Assembly (NCBI GenBank): GCA_029216955.1 | Contig: JANAVB010029819.1 | Span: forward strand, 37,992,488-38,056,487 | Origin: Iris pallida | Taxonomy: Eukaryota > Streptophyta > Magnoliopsida > Asparagales > Iridaceae | Length of the DNA: 64,000 nt | Reading direction: 5' to 3' | Shown: positions 25,017-35,819 of the stretch, piece by piece | Layout of the letters: each line of letters starts with the position of its first letter | Position numbering within the stretch: the stretch's first letter is position 1 | The notes under the pieces: generated by a model | Seen by the model: the letters and a program-made list of their open reading frames with translations, nothing else | Database searches by the model: none | What the model was told of the DNA's origin: nothing | Position numbers and translations under genes: made by a program

Positions 25017-25330
25017 ATTTGAAAAAGAGAATAAGTCATTGAGAGAAATGAGTAAATTAAAAAGCATTTACAACTAATGTTATCTCTATCATGCCATTAA
25101 TCAAGAGATTGATTCCGATGTATCTCTATCATCATCAATATAAAAGGGTGGAAGAAGTTATTTTGCATCAATATAAATAATAAAATATTTATTTTGATTT
25201 GCAAGTAATTTTTTCGCTGTCATCTTTAATCATCTTTAACAAAAATGGTATCATGACCTTTTGAAGGGTTATTGGATAGTAGAGTTTGCGTTAAAATTAT
25301 TGCAACAATTAACCCTTAAAACATATTCAA

Positions 25331-25396
<66 letters not shown>

Positions 25397-25466
25397 TATA
25401 TGAGAAAAAAAATATATATATATATATATATATATATGAGAATAAATAGTTTTTCTCCATCTCTAT
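25017..25466. other. Non-coding DNA with (TA)n, no gene seen
   Basis: AT-rich flank of copia B with TA tracts at 25335-25391 and 25410-25437. Nothing else is recognised. Confidence 0.6.
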
Positions 25467-26115
25467 AATTTGATTCAAACCCATGTTAGAAAATAGTTTT
25501 CTAATTTGTCCAGTTTTAAGCAGTCTTGTATTTGATTCAGGCTCATGTTAGAAAACAACTTATTAATTAGTCTAGCTTTTATAAAGTCAGTTTGATTTGA
25601 CCCTATTAGAAAACACTTTTCTAATTAGTCAAGTTTTTGGCCTTGTTTGGTTTGCGGAATGGAAGGAAAAAAAAATCATTTCCTTGACATTTTTTTTCTT
25701 TGAAAAATTAAGATTCTCATTGATTTTTTTTTTCGATGTTTGGAAATGTCAAAAAATTTGGAAAGAAAAGTGAATATTTCAATGTAGAAAAGTGATTCCT
25801 TACTTGGATGGATTGAATCAATTTTTCTCCTAATTTCTCTTCCATTGGAAATCACTTTTCTTTCCTGCTCAATTTCTTTGACACCCATCCCGAAGATTTT
25901 GTGAACCAATTATGTAGTCTAGAATTGTTTTCTGACGCTAGTAGAAAAAAAAATCTAATTAGTTTAGATTTTTATGTAATCCAAAATTTGATTCAGACTA
26001 GTAAAAACACTTTTCTAAGTAGTCCAAATCTTGTATGCACTACAAAAGTCGACTTCGACCCCTATTAGAAAACAGTTTTGTATTTAGTCCAGAATTTGAT
26101 CCAAATTCTTGTTTT
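25467..26115. repeat. Decayed ~62-bp tandem repeat, six units
   Basis: Units share 'TTTGATTCA...GTTAGAAAACA...TTCTAATTAGTCCA' and begin near 25468, 25527, 25590, 25918, 25986 and 26051. Units 3 and 4 are separated by about 275 bp of unrelated AT-rich DNA (25641-25917), probably an insertion. Confidence 0.6.
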
Positions 26116-26539
26116 ATATATCTACTTGAATACAATCCTTATCTAGTCTTTATCATTTTAAAATTACAATTTGTTTAAATTGTTATAATAAGTTAATTAT
26201 ATTCTTATTTGGACTAGGATATTTCCATAATTGGAATGTATAGTGAAGACTAATTTGATTAATAAATTAAATAATTAATTCATTGATTAGTAAATGGATT
26301 CTACAATACTAGCTTGGTGTCTGAATAATGTGATATCATTTAACCCTTTATATACTTTAGTCATGTTTTTTTTTTTTAATTTTGTCGGGATTCTAATAAT
26401 TTGTATATCTTTTTGATTTCGTTATAAAATCTAGACTACTACAAAATAAAAAAAGTTGGACTTTACCGTAATTTTTTTCTTCTTTCAAATATATGCTTGC
26501 TTAATATTTGTTAATTAAAATAATTATTAGACTTAAAAG
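26116..26539. other. Non-coding AT-rich DNA, nothing recognised
   Basis: No open frame, repeat or element end is visible apart from the CTTAAAAG duplication at 26532-26539 that flanks the next MITE. Confidence 0.5.
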
Positions 26540-26896
26540 CCTTGTTAGCAACTCGGCAAACGAAAAAAATTCAGGACGGCAAAAGTACGAGTATAAATCG
26601 ACTCAGTGCAAATAAAATACGTTCAAAAATTTGGTCAAATGTTCGAAAAATAAAAATATTGAGGTTAGAAACTTTACATCCGTAAATATGTTGTTAAATT
26701 TGGTTAATTAAACAGGTTCCTAGCATGTTTATTGTATCAAATTTGTCAATAATTTATATAGAACATGTTTAAAACTTCGCATGTTTAAAATTTATATACT
26801 GATTTGGATCTGTCAAAAGGACGCAAGTATTATACGTTTAAGATACGAAAAAATTCGCGTATAATACGAGTTTTATTCGGGTGATTGCTAACAAGG
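26540..26896. mobile_element. hAT-type MITE (357 bp)
   Basis: Perfect 12-bp terminal inverted repeats, CCTTGTTAGCAA and TTGCTAACAAGG, flanked by a perfect 8-bp direct repeat CTTAAAAG (26532-26539 and 26897-26904). An 8-bp target duplication is the hallmark of the hAT superfamily. There is no coding capacity, so it needs a transposase made elsewhere. Confidence 0.92.
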
Positions 26897-26989
26897 CTTA
26901 AAAGAGACGACAAGACAATTTAGTATAAAAGAGATAATAGAGGCACTCATAATAACATTATTCCTCTACTTTAATATTTTGTCTCCTCA

Positions 26990-26991
<2 letters not shown>

Positions 26992-27021
<30 letters not shown>
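26992..27021. repeat. (TC)n microsatellite
   Basis: About 30 bp of TC directly before AAGGGTGTGTTTCG. Confidence 0.9.
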
Positions 27022-27022
<1 letters not shown>

Positions 27023-27154
27023 AGGGTGTGTTTCGTTTATGGTAGTCCGTCTTCCGAAACTCTTATTTTATACTATTCATTGCTAGTACGAAAAAAAAGT
27101 TTAACTTCCGTTGTTTGGTTAGTCATTTCAAGAAAATAGGAACTCTTATGAATA

Positions 27155-27552
27155 CTAGTCACATTCACGTGTGTTGCACGTATAAAAATAATAATGATAG
27201 TATTAATAAAGTATATAAAAATTTAAATTATATTACAACATTTCAAATATAATTGGAATATATTTGAATATGATTTGTTATGATTTTTTTTAAAATTATG
27301 GATATGTTTTTAATTAGATAATGTTATGTAGTTACTTTAAACATAATTTTAATTTTAAACATATTCTAGTATCGGGTGATTTTTAATTTTTTTACGTGAG
27401 AGAGGTTTCGGTTACCTACGCAGAAAATAAGAAAGGTAGTTAATTTTAATATCTTATTATTATTACTTTTTAAAAAGAAAATGATTGATGATATACATGG
27501 CTTAGACGGCTCAAGCTTGAGCCGTTTTGAAGTTACTTTATAATAGTAGAGA
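27155..27552 (-). mobile_element. Non-autonomous Helitron 1 (398 bp)
   Basis: On the minus strand it begins TCTCTACTATTATAAAG at 27552 with A before it. It ends with a short palindrome (ACGTGCAACACACGT) followed by GTGACTAG and a host T. This is the Helitron pattern: 5' TC, 3' hairpin, CTRR, insertion between A and T. It shares ACGGCTCA...GAGCCGT with Helitrons 2 and 3. Confidence 0.8.
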
Positions 27553-27654
27553 TTAGTTCCAAAAGTGCACTGTTTATACTTTTAACTTCCGAAAAAAATT
27601 GGTCGAAGTATCCGGAACTCCTCATTGGGTTTGAAAAAAAAATTTGGAACTCCG

Positions 27655-27656
27655 AA

Positions 27657-27707
<51 letters not shown>

Positions 27708-27773
27708 TGATAATAATAATAACCGATAATAATAATAGCAATAATAATAATAAAACTATTATTATTATTAACC

Positions 27774-27848
<75 letters not shown>

Positions 27849-27871
27849 TATTATTATTATTATTATAGGTT

Positions 27872-27959
<88 letters not shown>
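27655..27959. repeat. AAT/ATT trinucleotide arrays plus (TA)n
   Basis: Long (AAT)n on the top strand is interrupted by short (ATT)n blocks and by AACCTATAA / TTATAGGTT, which are inverted copies. It then passes to (TA)n at 27875-27959. The inverted blocks can form a large hairpin. Confidence 0.9.
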
Positions 27960-27962
<3 letters not shown>

Positions 27963-28993
27963 AATCTATACAAAATAAAAATAAAATTTATGTCACTTCT
28001 CAACTACAACTTCTACCAACCATCCAAACGAAAGAACTCTAAAATGTTAACTCTTCAACTCACTTCCAACAACCATCCAAACGAAGTAACTCATGAAATA
28101 TGCGTACCCAAACTCTCTTTTACTTGCTTAAACCAAACAGTCCCTATGCGAGTAACGCACCTGCATATCCACTCGTATATTTTTATGAAAAAATGGAAGG
28201 AGGTTTTTCTCACACCCACTTCTCTAACAGAAAAGAAAGGACGACATATCGATACGTTCACCTAATAATTTCTCTCTAGTGCAATCTCAACAAAAAAATT
28301 GCATAGTTAAAAGCATGTTGGGTGGCCCAAGAAGAAAATTATGTAAAAACATGTCGAGTGGCCCAATTACAAACTATAGTCCAACCTAAGCTTAGATATG
28401 GAATTTCAAGAAAATTATATGAAAATAACGTATGAAGGACTTTATTGAAAGTCCACTTCAGAAATAGGAATTTGTGGAACCATGGACTTGTCATAATTAA
28501 ACCCATTAATTCAAAAATAAGAACTTTAAACCAAAATTTCCGCATGTAGTCCCTCAGTTATTATATCCATGTATAACTCAAAAGTATCAAAAGTGCTTTA
28601 GCACTAAACATGGAACTACTAATTTAAAAATGGTCTTAGAATTAAAAGGTCTCATAGCTAGCTACGAAGTATTCTTTATCTGTTAATAGAGCCCTTAAAA
28701 GTCCTAGAGTTACCTAAGACGTAATTAACAAAAAAATAAAAAATAAAAAAAATCCTAGAGGAACTCATGAGTTTTTAATTCTAAAACTCGGTCATTAATA
28801 GCCGTTGGATAATATAACTCCCAGTCCTAAAAAAAAAGGCACTAATTAACTATACTCTTTTCATTATTACAGATTAAAGTAGTTACTAATTAGCATGAGA
28901 TGATTAATTATGCTAAGTACTTATTCGGAAATATAAGGATAAATTACAGGAAGTTACGCTCATCAAGGGACCTCCTGTCGTTATTTTTGCATA
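27960..28993. other. Non-coding DNA, no gene seen
   Basis: Contains 'accatccaaacgaa' twice (about 28015 and 28070) and 'gagtggccca'-like words twice (28315-28365). The right end of a possible decayed TIR element (CCAAACAGTCCCT at 28133) pairs weakly with AGGGTGTGTTTCG at 27023. No supported protein. Confidence 0.45.
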
Positions 28994-29259
28994 TCTTCCA
29001 CTATATAATGATTCTTTAAAACGGCTCAAAAGTGAGTCACCTAAGCCGTCAATATATCATGGTCTATTTTCTTTTAAAATAAATAAATAATGTAAACAAA
29101 TGTTGAAAAAAGTTTAAATTTGTCAAAAAGGAGAATCAAACTCAAGCAAACAAGAAGAATATCTCATACCTTAACCACATGAATTAGAAAAAATATTTGA
29201 CTATAATTAAATAATGTTCTTATTATATATTATTATACGTGCAAAACACGTGCATTTAG
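28994..29259 (+). mobile_element. Non-autonomous Helitron 2 (266 bp)
   Basis: It begins TCTTCCACTATATAATG after an A, has AACGGCTCAAAAGTGAG near the 5' end, then the ACGTGCAAAACACGTGC hairpin, and ends TTAG before a T. It is collinear with Helitron 1 (opposite strand) and with the copy at 29475. Confidence 0.75.
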
Positions 29260-29402
29260 TAGTCAAATATAGAGGTTCAAAGTGTCCAGTTAGTCACTAT
29301 GATCTAGACTGACATATCTTCAAATTAAATTTAAACTTCGGATTTGATGTAATTTACCATACTCATAAATATATATAGTAAGAATCAAGGAAAGCCAGCC
29401 AC

Positions 29403-29460
29403 ACCCTCCTCTCACCCCCCCCACCCCCCCCACCCCCCAAAACACCCCCCCATCCACCCC
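29403..29460. repeat. C-rich tract (G-quadruplex prone on minus strand)
   Basis: Several runs of six to nine C separated by A or AAAA. The complement has at least five G runs close together. Confidence 0.8.
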
Positions 29461-29461
29461 C

Positions 29462-29681
29462 ATATATATATATATAGAGGCTTCAAAACGACTCAAAAGT
29501 GAGCCGTCTAAGCCGTCATTATATCATGGTCCATTTTCTTTTAAAATAAATAAATTATGTAAACAAATGTTGAAAAAAGTTTAAATTTGTCAAAATGGAG
29601 AATCAAACTCAAACAAACAAGAAGAATACCTCACACCTTAACCACATGAGTTAGAAGAAATATTTGACTATAATTAAATAA
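29462..29681 (+). mobile_element. Non-autonomous Helitron 3, 3' end lost
   Basis: Closely matches Helitron 2 from CTTCAAAACGACTCAAAAGTG through AATTAAATAATG, then stops where the next LTR begins. The 3' hairpin and CTRR are missing in the window. The LTR insertion therefore happened inside this Helitron. Confidence 0.7.
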
Positions 29682-30684
29682 TGTTTGTTTGCAAAAACAA
29701 AAAAAAAGTTTTATTACAAACTGAGAAAATAGTACAAGAGTACAATTGATTTCTGGAAAAGTACAACTATAGGAATCTGATCAGAAGACGATCACTTTAT
29801 TCCTTGGACGAAGTGATATCGAAGAAACAAGCCTCTGGAGGATGCAACAACACTTTTGCAGGATTTTTTTATCCTTTTTCCTAGACTGATTCGAAACTCT
29901 ATTTATAGAGTTCTTGAAATAACTGTTTAGCAGTTATTCTGGGTTACGCGCACTTCAGATTGCGCGCCTCCTGTTCACTTGCGCGAGCGGTTGCACTAAC
30001 TGCTGTGGACGCGTGATATCGTTTTATTGAGATACGCGTGGTCGTGGACAGTGTAGTGGGCACGTTCTGCGTAGTTAGTAGCTTGCGCGCCACGTCACCC
30101 TGTTCTGGATACTGTTTGATCACCTTGCGCAAACTTCATCAGGTTGCATGGAGGCACAATGTAACAACTTGCGCGAGCGGATGCACTAACTGCTGTGGAC
30201 GCGTGGCATCGTTTGAATGAGATATGCGTGGTCGTGGGCACGCTCTGCGAAGTTGGTGGCTTACGCGCCTCGTCACCCTGCTTCTAAATAAAAGTTGATC
30301 AGGTGGTGCCAACTAGCCAGGTTGCGCATAGGCGTAACTCAACAACTGACGCCTTTGACTGTGTCTTCTATGCTGTACTGATCAATTCTCGTGCTATACA
30401 ATGACTTACGCGAGCCAGCTGTCAACATTAATTACATGCTGACAAAATCTTCTCGAACGGATTTTCCTTGATATATGTGTTGTCAGTTGTCAGGCAATGA
30501 TGATGCCGTTATAGCTTCTCGAGGAAGTGCGCCATGTGGCGCTCGCACAACCTGTCTCTTGCGCAACCTGAGATTGGCGCAACCTGATGTTGCGTAACCT
30601 AATGGTCTGGTGCAACATAATGATTTGGCGCCACCTGTTGATCGCACACTTTAATGGGTGGCGCAGCTTGATTTTTAGCCTATA
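29682..30684 (-). mobile_element. Tat2 LTR (about 1.0 kb)
   Basis: The left border is set by the break of Helitron 3 and starts TGTTTGTTTGC. The right border is set by a pyrimidine block (CCCCCTTC at about 30688) that reads as a polypurine tract on the minus strand. A minus-strand TATA box (TATAAATA at 29907-29900) fits LTR transcription leftward. An internal duplication of about 190 bp starts at 29981 and 30171 (GCGCGAGCGG). It lies just upstream of a plus-strand PMD gene, matching the layout of Tat1 (pol, antisense extra gene, LTR) in mirror image. The right border is approximate, and TG appears mutated to TA. Confidence 0.5.
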
Positions 30685-30840
30685 GGACCCCCTTCAAAGT
30701 TTTCAAAACTTGAAAATACTTCAAAGTTTTAAAATACTTTAATTCATGCTAGTTTTGTCTGGGTTGCGCCAGTCAACTGTTTCAACAAACTTCGAATTTT
30801 AAGCGCCAGTTGCGCAACGGTTTCGAAAAGAATTTTTAAG
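30685..30840 (+). other. Spacer between Tat2 polypurine tract and extra-gene promoter
   Basis: Begins with the pyrimidine tract, then repeats of CAAAGTTTT / AAAATACTT, then GCGCCAGTTGCGCAAC. It is the upstream region of the extra gene. Confidence 0.4.
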
Positions 30841-30850
30841 CTATAAATAG
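30841..30850 (+). promoter_or_regulatory. TATA box of the Tat2 extra gene
   Basis: CTATAAATAG lies 109 bp before ATG 30950 on the same strand, followed by a CT-rich leader. The Tat1 antisense gene has the same CTATAAATAG, 98 bp before its ATG. Plant TATA boxes usually lie about 30 bp before the start of transcription. Confidence 0.7.
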
Positions 30851-31081
30851 CTGACTAAAGAGAACTTTTAACTTTTTATCGAAAGTTAATTCTCTTAAAC
30901 TCTTTCATCATCTTCTTCCAAACTCTCGAAGCTCTCCCGACGATCGTCAATGGCCCCAAAGAAGTCTGCCGCTGCCAAGGAAAAAGCCATTACTGGTCTT
31001 CATCTCGTGCACCACCAATGAGAGCGCCTCAATACGCGCCACCGTCATCAAGGACTGAAAGAGCCAACCCAGCACTTGAAG

Positions 31082-31599
31082 GTGAACGTCGACTGGATTG
31101 ACCGACTCTTTTTAGGGTTTTGGTCAATTTGTGCGTCTCACAACGTGTGCTACCTCTTTTAGAGTGTTGGCATACTTCATAACTTGCGCCTTCTCTTTTT
31201 AGAGTTTGGTTGCTATTCATATAGTATTCGTCTTTACGAACTGTGTTACGCGATTTTCAAATTTGTACTTTCTAATTTTGTGCGAATGCGCATAAAAGTA
31301 GTGCAACTTAAAATCATGCGCAATACAGATGTCGCGCAATGCAGATACTGTGCAATTAGATGTCGCGCGCAACATAAACGTCGTGCAACATAGATGTTGC
31401 GCAACACAGAAGTCACGCAACACAGATACTGCGCAACCAGATGTCGCGCAACATAGTATCGCGCAACATAGATGTTGTGCAACACGGAAGTCGCGCAACA
31501 CAAATGTCGCACAACCTATGTCTTTTCTTTGTGTGTTATGCTCCATAGAATAGAACTCGTTTTGAGATTGACTCTTTGTTGTTCTTCTTCTTTTTGTAG
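31082..31599 (+). other. Intron 1 of the Tat2 extra gene
   Basis: Donor GAAG/GTGAAC at 31081/31082 and acceptor CTTTTTGTAG ending at 31599. Joining them gives a continuous frame ...NPALE-V-DLREDLDAEKY. Most of the second half is the minisatellite at 31310-31525. Confidence 0.55.
31310..31525. repeat. 16-bp minisatellite in intron 1
   Basis: About thirteen variants of GCGCAACACAGATGTC in tandem. Frames through it give 'CCATSVLHNIY'-type peptides that are artefacts of the repeat. Confidence 0.85.
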
Positions 31600-34500
31600 T
31601 TGATCTTAGAGAAGACCTTGATGCTGAAAAATATGCTTCAGCTTTCAATGTACCATAATATAAAGAAGACTTATCTCATGTCTCATATCCTCAATATGAT
31701 GGACCTGAATCCAGAAGGGCCATTCTCACTGCTCAAGAAAGCAACACTTTGTTATGTCTGATGAATGGTGAACCTTTAGAAAGTGTAGATAATGTGATTT
31801 ATAAGAAACTGACTTTCCTATTTGGAGATGCAGTGAAGAAAACATCTCAACCAAAGACCAAGAAAGAAGAAATGATCTATCAATGTAAGGACAGAATTAC
31901 ATATCTCACTGAGATGTCAAAATATTTGTCCTTGTCCCGATATGAATTCTCCACTCATCCTCGACGGATGGCATGGGACATGACTCCAATTCAGCAAGCT
32001 AGAGTCGGAAAAATATGTTATAGGTTAGGTCCGCAAAGCAATGATCTATTTTACAGTACTTCAGATAAGTACAGTTCTAAGGGGTTTGAAGCCGAGTTGT
32101 ATACCTCCAGAAGATTCATCGATGCTTCTTTCCGTCAGGGTGCCCATCTTTGCAAACACATTTGCTAAAGCTGAAGGAAGATACCCAGATCAGGCCATGC
32201 GTTTAACAAGCCTAGTCAATCCAGACATGAAACGTTGGAGCAGCTTAGTGATCTGGATTCTAGATCAGTTCAAGGACAAACTTCTTGAACTAGATCTTTA
32301 TGAGGCCATCTGGACTACTGTTCACGGCTTTCGTCCAAATGCTCATATGTTCTTGGCTCTGATTGAAAGATACAATGAGAGAACCGATACCTTCATGACC
32401 CCTCACGGGAAAATTGGTTTTGCACTTCATGAGATGAAATATCTCTCACATCTTCCAATGGGTAATAACCCATATGAAGAATATGTGCCCACTAATGAGG
32501 AACTGAATATTCTTTCTATAGAACACTCTCAGATGGTGGCCGTGTTCGAGAAGCTTCTATGCCATTATAAGATATGCTCCCTTATCAAGCTTGCGATCCT
32601 TGTTTCTTCCAACCGCTCAGTAGTAGCGACATAAAAAAACTGATGGAAAAGTCCAAGCATACAGATAACATCTTGGATGTGGACTGGCACCCCTTCAAGG
32701 CTGGTGCTACTATTGAGAGTTATCTCAGACAGGGTTACAGACCTATGTCAAAAGAAGCCCAATTGGCGGATTTTCTTGCTTTATGGCTGCGACGGTTTAT
32801 AGTTCCAGGGGCCAGTACAGCCGATAGATTTCACAGATGTATATTATTTGCTGTTGTGCATATAGTATTTGGCCACAAGATGGACATTCTTTCAGCGATG
32901 ACTTGTCGCCTAAACGCAAGACTGCATTCTTTTGTAGACACTATGCTGCACGATAAGGCTGCTCGACTGGATTTCTCCCGTACTGAAATGCCATATACTT
33001 ATTTGTTCGGGTGGTTATTGCTACATCATCCCAGTTTGATGGACCCTGATATGGGTAAAGTTGGGGGTAATTTCATCAGGCGTTATTCAAATGCTCGTTG
33101 AAATATAAACGCACTTTCAGAATGCTGAAGAGCTTTGAATCGAGGATCTGGATGGAGATTTCAATGTGTTCCCCCTCCTCCAGGATATGAGAATCTTCCT
33201 CCATAACAGATGGATTTAGAAGCAGCACCTCTCCGTCTGTCCCCGACTATTTTTGCATGGTTGAAGACAATCCGTCCGTCTCATCTAGTATATCGATTTG
33301 AGGAAGAGTGTTTTCTAGAACCATATTTGCCAAGTCGATTCGCTCGACAATTTGGTTATGATCAGCTCATGTGGGAAATTCCACTACTTGCCTTCAAGCT
33401 AAGGGTTTCTTGATTGATGGTGCTAGGGCTTGGAGATATTATAACGCCAGAAGCACTAAGGCTATATTCTCCATGCCCCGTAATCTTGCTCAGGGTCCGC
33501 GTATGTTATACACATACGCAAATTTCTATACTTCGGTAAACACTTTTGTCGAAAACTTTCATCTGGCCTACAGTTTTTCTAGTGATAAACGATCGAAGGA
33601 TGGAGTTCGTACTGTACAATTGTTCAGGGATGCAGAAGATCGAGACCCTGCCGATGATCCTCTGGAGGCTTCTCTTGTAGGCTTCTAAGATGAAGTAAAC
33701 AAGCCGTTGGATGTATCATTAAAAGTCCAAAAGGAAAAATCTCCTGCCAAGGGACTTAAGAAAAGGAAGACTGGAGATTCATCTGCTCCTTCGTATCATG
33801 ATGATCTTCCTTCTTCTTCTAAAGCACCGGGGAAGAAAAAGATGAAGACTACTTTGATCATTAATGAACAGCCTACTACTAGGATGACTCGGTCCCAGTC
33901 GAAGCAGATACATGGTGGAACCTCTTTTGGGGAAGGAGAAATAACTCCTTCAATTCCAAAACAGAGTGGAGTCGCCCGAGAAGAAGTGCACAGAATACCA
34001 GAAGACCTTGATGAGGTCGAATAAGAGCCTGTAGCACCTCTGTTACGGAAGGCTAGAAGAAAATTGTTGGTGACTTGAGCAGAATGTCAAACCATTGACA
34101 CTTCCTCCCTCCAAAAGGAATTTGACATATCATTATCCTCAAAGGAGGATCTACCATCTCAGAAAGGTAATTTCTATGCTTTTAAGCATAATTTTGAAAT
34201 ATGAATGATATACATTGATATTATTCTTTTTCATCTACAGAGACTACAACAGCTGATATTCCAGTCTCAATTAATACTGAGGCAATTCCAGGATATCGAG
34301 TTGTACGAACAACTGTTTCCATAACTGCCCTGGCTGCAGCAGGAGTAACATTGTCATCCCCTACTCTAAATATCCCAGAGTCCTCCAAAGAAGAGTTGCC
34401 TCCTATAGAATCTCAGGCTGGAGTTGCCGATCTTCCAGCCACTCAAACTCCTACTCGTTCTCAAGAAGATCGAGAGATGATAGACGCCCTCCTAGATTGT

Positions 34501-34970
34501 GACTATGGCGATGTGTCAATCAGAGATAATTCTGCAAGTGTTGCCGAAGAAGAACCAGTTCCAGTAAATGCCCACTGGTATTGACTAAAAAAATGCCATA
34601 TAACTGTTGAGGATAAAGAAAATCCAATTGTTGAGGAGGGACATCCAAGCCCGAAAACTGGTGAGCCTGAAAATAAATAAGATCAAACTACGGCTCTTAA
34701 AGATGTTGGGAATGATAAAAATCCCAACACTATTATTGCAGAGACTCCGACCCCTACTGATCAAATCTTTGAAGTCAGGGATACAGAGGAGATTGCCCCA
34801 GTTAATCAGGCAGAATCAGGGGCCGGAAGCAGCCGTTTCTTATCAGGCGGTTCCGAAGCTGGGAGTAGTCAGGCAGCTGTGTCTGAAACTACCATGGCCA
34901 GACTTCGTTCTGATCTGGACATGCCCCGTGAAACCCCATATATATTGCCAGGATCAGGTAAAATTATGAC

Positions 34971-35819
34971 CACTACTAAAATACAGCAAATTGGCGATGG
35001 AGGATTAGCGACGGATATTTTTCGTCGGGCATAGCGACGGCCTCGCAACTACCTTGTGACTGGCTACCGTCAGAAAGTAATGGATATTTTTTTAGGTTTT
35101 TTGCGTCAAAATCAGTCGCACATCCGTCGCTAATGTGACGAAACATTAGCGACGAATTCATGTCCGTCGCTAAAATGTCGCACATTGTGGCGCCAAAATC
35201 TGAAATCAATGGCGCGCTAAATTAGCGTCTATTTGGCGACGGATGTTCCGTCGGTAATCTAGTTGGTATTTAGCGGCTACTTACCGACGGATATATCCGT
35301 CGGTAATCTGTCGCTAAATACTGTAACCTAACTTAAATTGACCGACGGGGAGGGGAGGGGGAGGGGGGAGGGGGAATTTTTCATTCCCCCCAAAAAACTC
35401 TCCCTCTTCCCTCTCTCTCTCCGGCGAGCTCTCTCCGACGGGTCACATTCTCCGGCGAAGCTCTCTCCGACGGGATATCTCTCTCTCTCCGGTATGCTCT
35501 CTCTCTTCCCTCTCGCTCTCTCTGTTTAGGGTTTCGGGTTGGTGGGGGGGGGTCGGCTGTCGCTGGGGCCGACGGGGTGGGGGGAAGGTTGTTGAGGGCA
35601 GGGGGCAGGATAGGGTTTAGGGTTTCAGGGCAGGGGTAGGGTTTCATGTGGGAGGTGGGTGGGCCGGCTGTCGCAGGGGCCGGCGGTCATGGGGGGAGGG
35701 GGAGGGGCGGGGGGTGGATGGTGTTGGGTGCGGGGCGGGGTGAGGGGGAGGGGGGTTGGTGTTTGCTGTCAGGGAGGGAGGGGGTGGGGTGGGGGTTTGC
35801 CGTAGAGGGGTGAGGGGGG
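34971..35819 (+). mobile_element. CACTA transposon, left end
   Basis: It begins CACTACTAAAATACAGC, the CACTA terminal inverted repeat. Up to about 35345 it is full of inverted GCGACGG / CCGTCGC / GCTAA words, the sub-terminal repeats that bind CACTA transposase. A G-rich and CT-rich stretch follows (35340-35820) with runs of four to six G. The right end is absent because the Tat1 LTR starts at 35820. It inserted 13 bp past a splice-donor-like CAG/GTAAAA of the Tat2 extra gene, probably in an intron. Confidence 0.85.

Larger units (their letters stand above)
30950..34970 (+). pseudogene. PMD-like extra gene of Tat2 (plant mobile domain), broken
   Basis: ATG 30950 starts MAPKKSAAAKEK. A frameshift follows, then an open frame to a donor at 31082. 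Exon 2 (from 31600) carries FLFGDAV...WDMTPIQQARVGK. Frameshifts near 32150 and 32580 separate the PMD core: HMFLALIERYNERTDTF, GFALHEMKYLSHLPMG, then LADFLALWLRRFIVPG and LFGWLLLHHPSLM (33000-33040). These match the plant mobile domain pattern ('ALVERW...TFHLP.GE', 'FL..WL.RFVFP'). Later DGARAWRYYNA (33418), a basic stretch KGLKKRKTG (33731) suggesting nuclear entry, and an acidic Ser/Pro-rich tail. Introns are likely at 34167-34241 and from 34958. PMD proteins are known as transposon-borne genes and as silencing factors; the role here is unknown. In-frame stops make this copy dead. Confidence 0.75.

Noticed and set aside
25641..25917. Possible MITE starting GGCCTTGTTTGGTTTG
   Set aside because: The right end gives only a weak inverted match (ATTGGTTCAC) and no clear target duplication; kept only as an insertion within the 62-bp repeat.
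27023..28145. Possible TIR element AGGGTGTGTTTCG...CCAAACAGTCCCT
   Set aside because: The ends agree at about 15 of 20 bases, but no target duplication of any standard length is visible and the interior is full of microsatellites and a Helitron.
31217..31648. A 143-codon minus-strand frame with repeated CCATSVL units
   Set aside because: It is the translated 16-bp minisatellite in intron 1 of the PMD gene.
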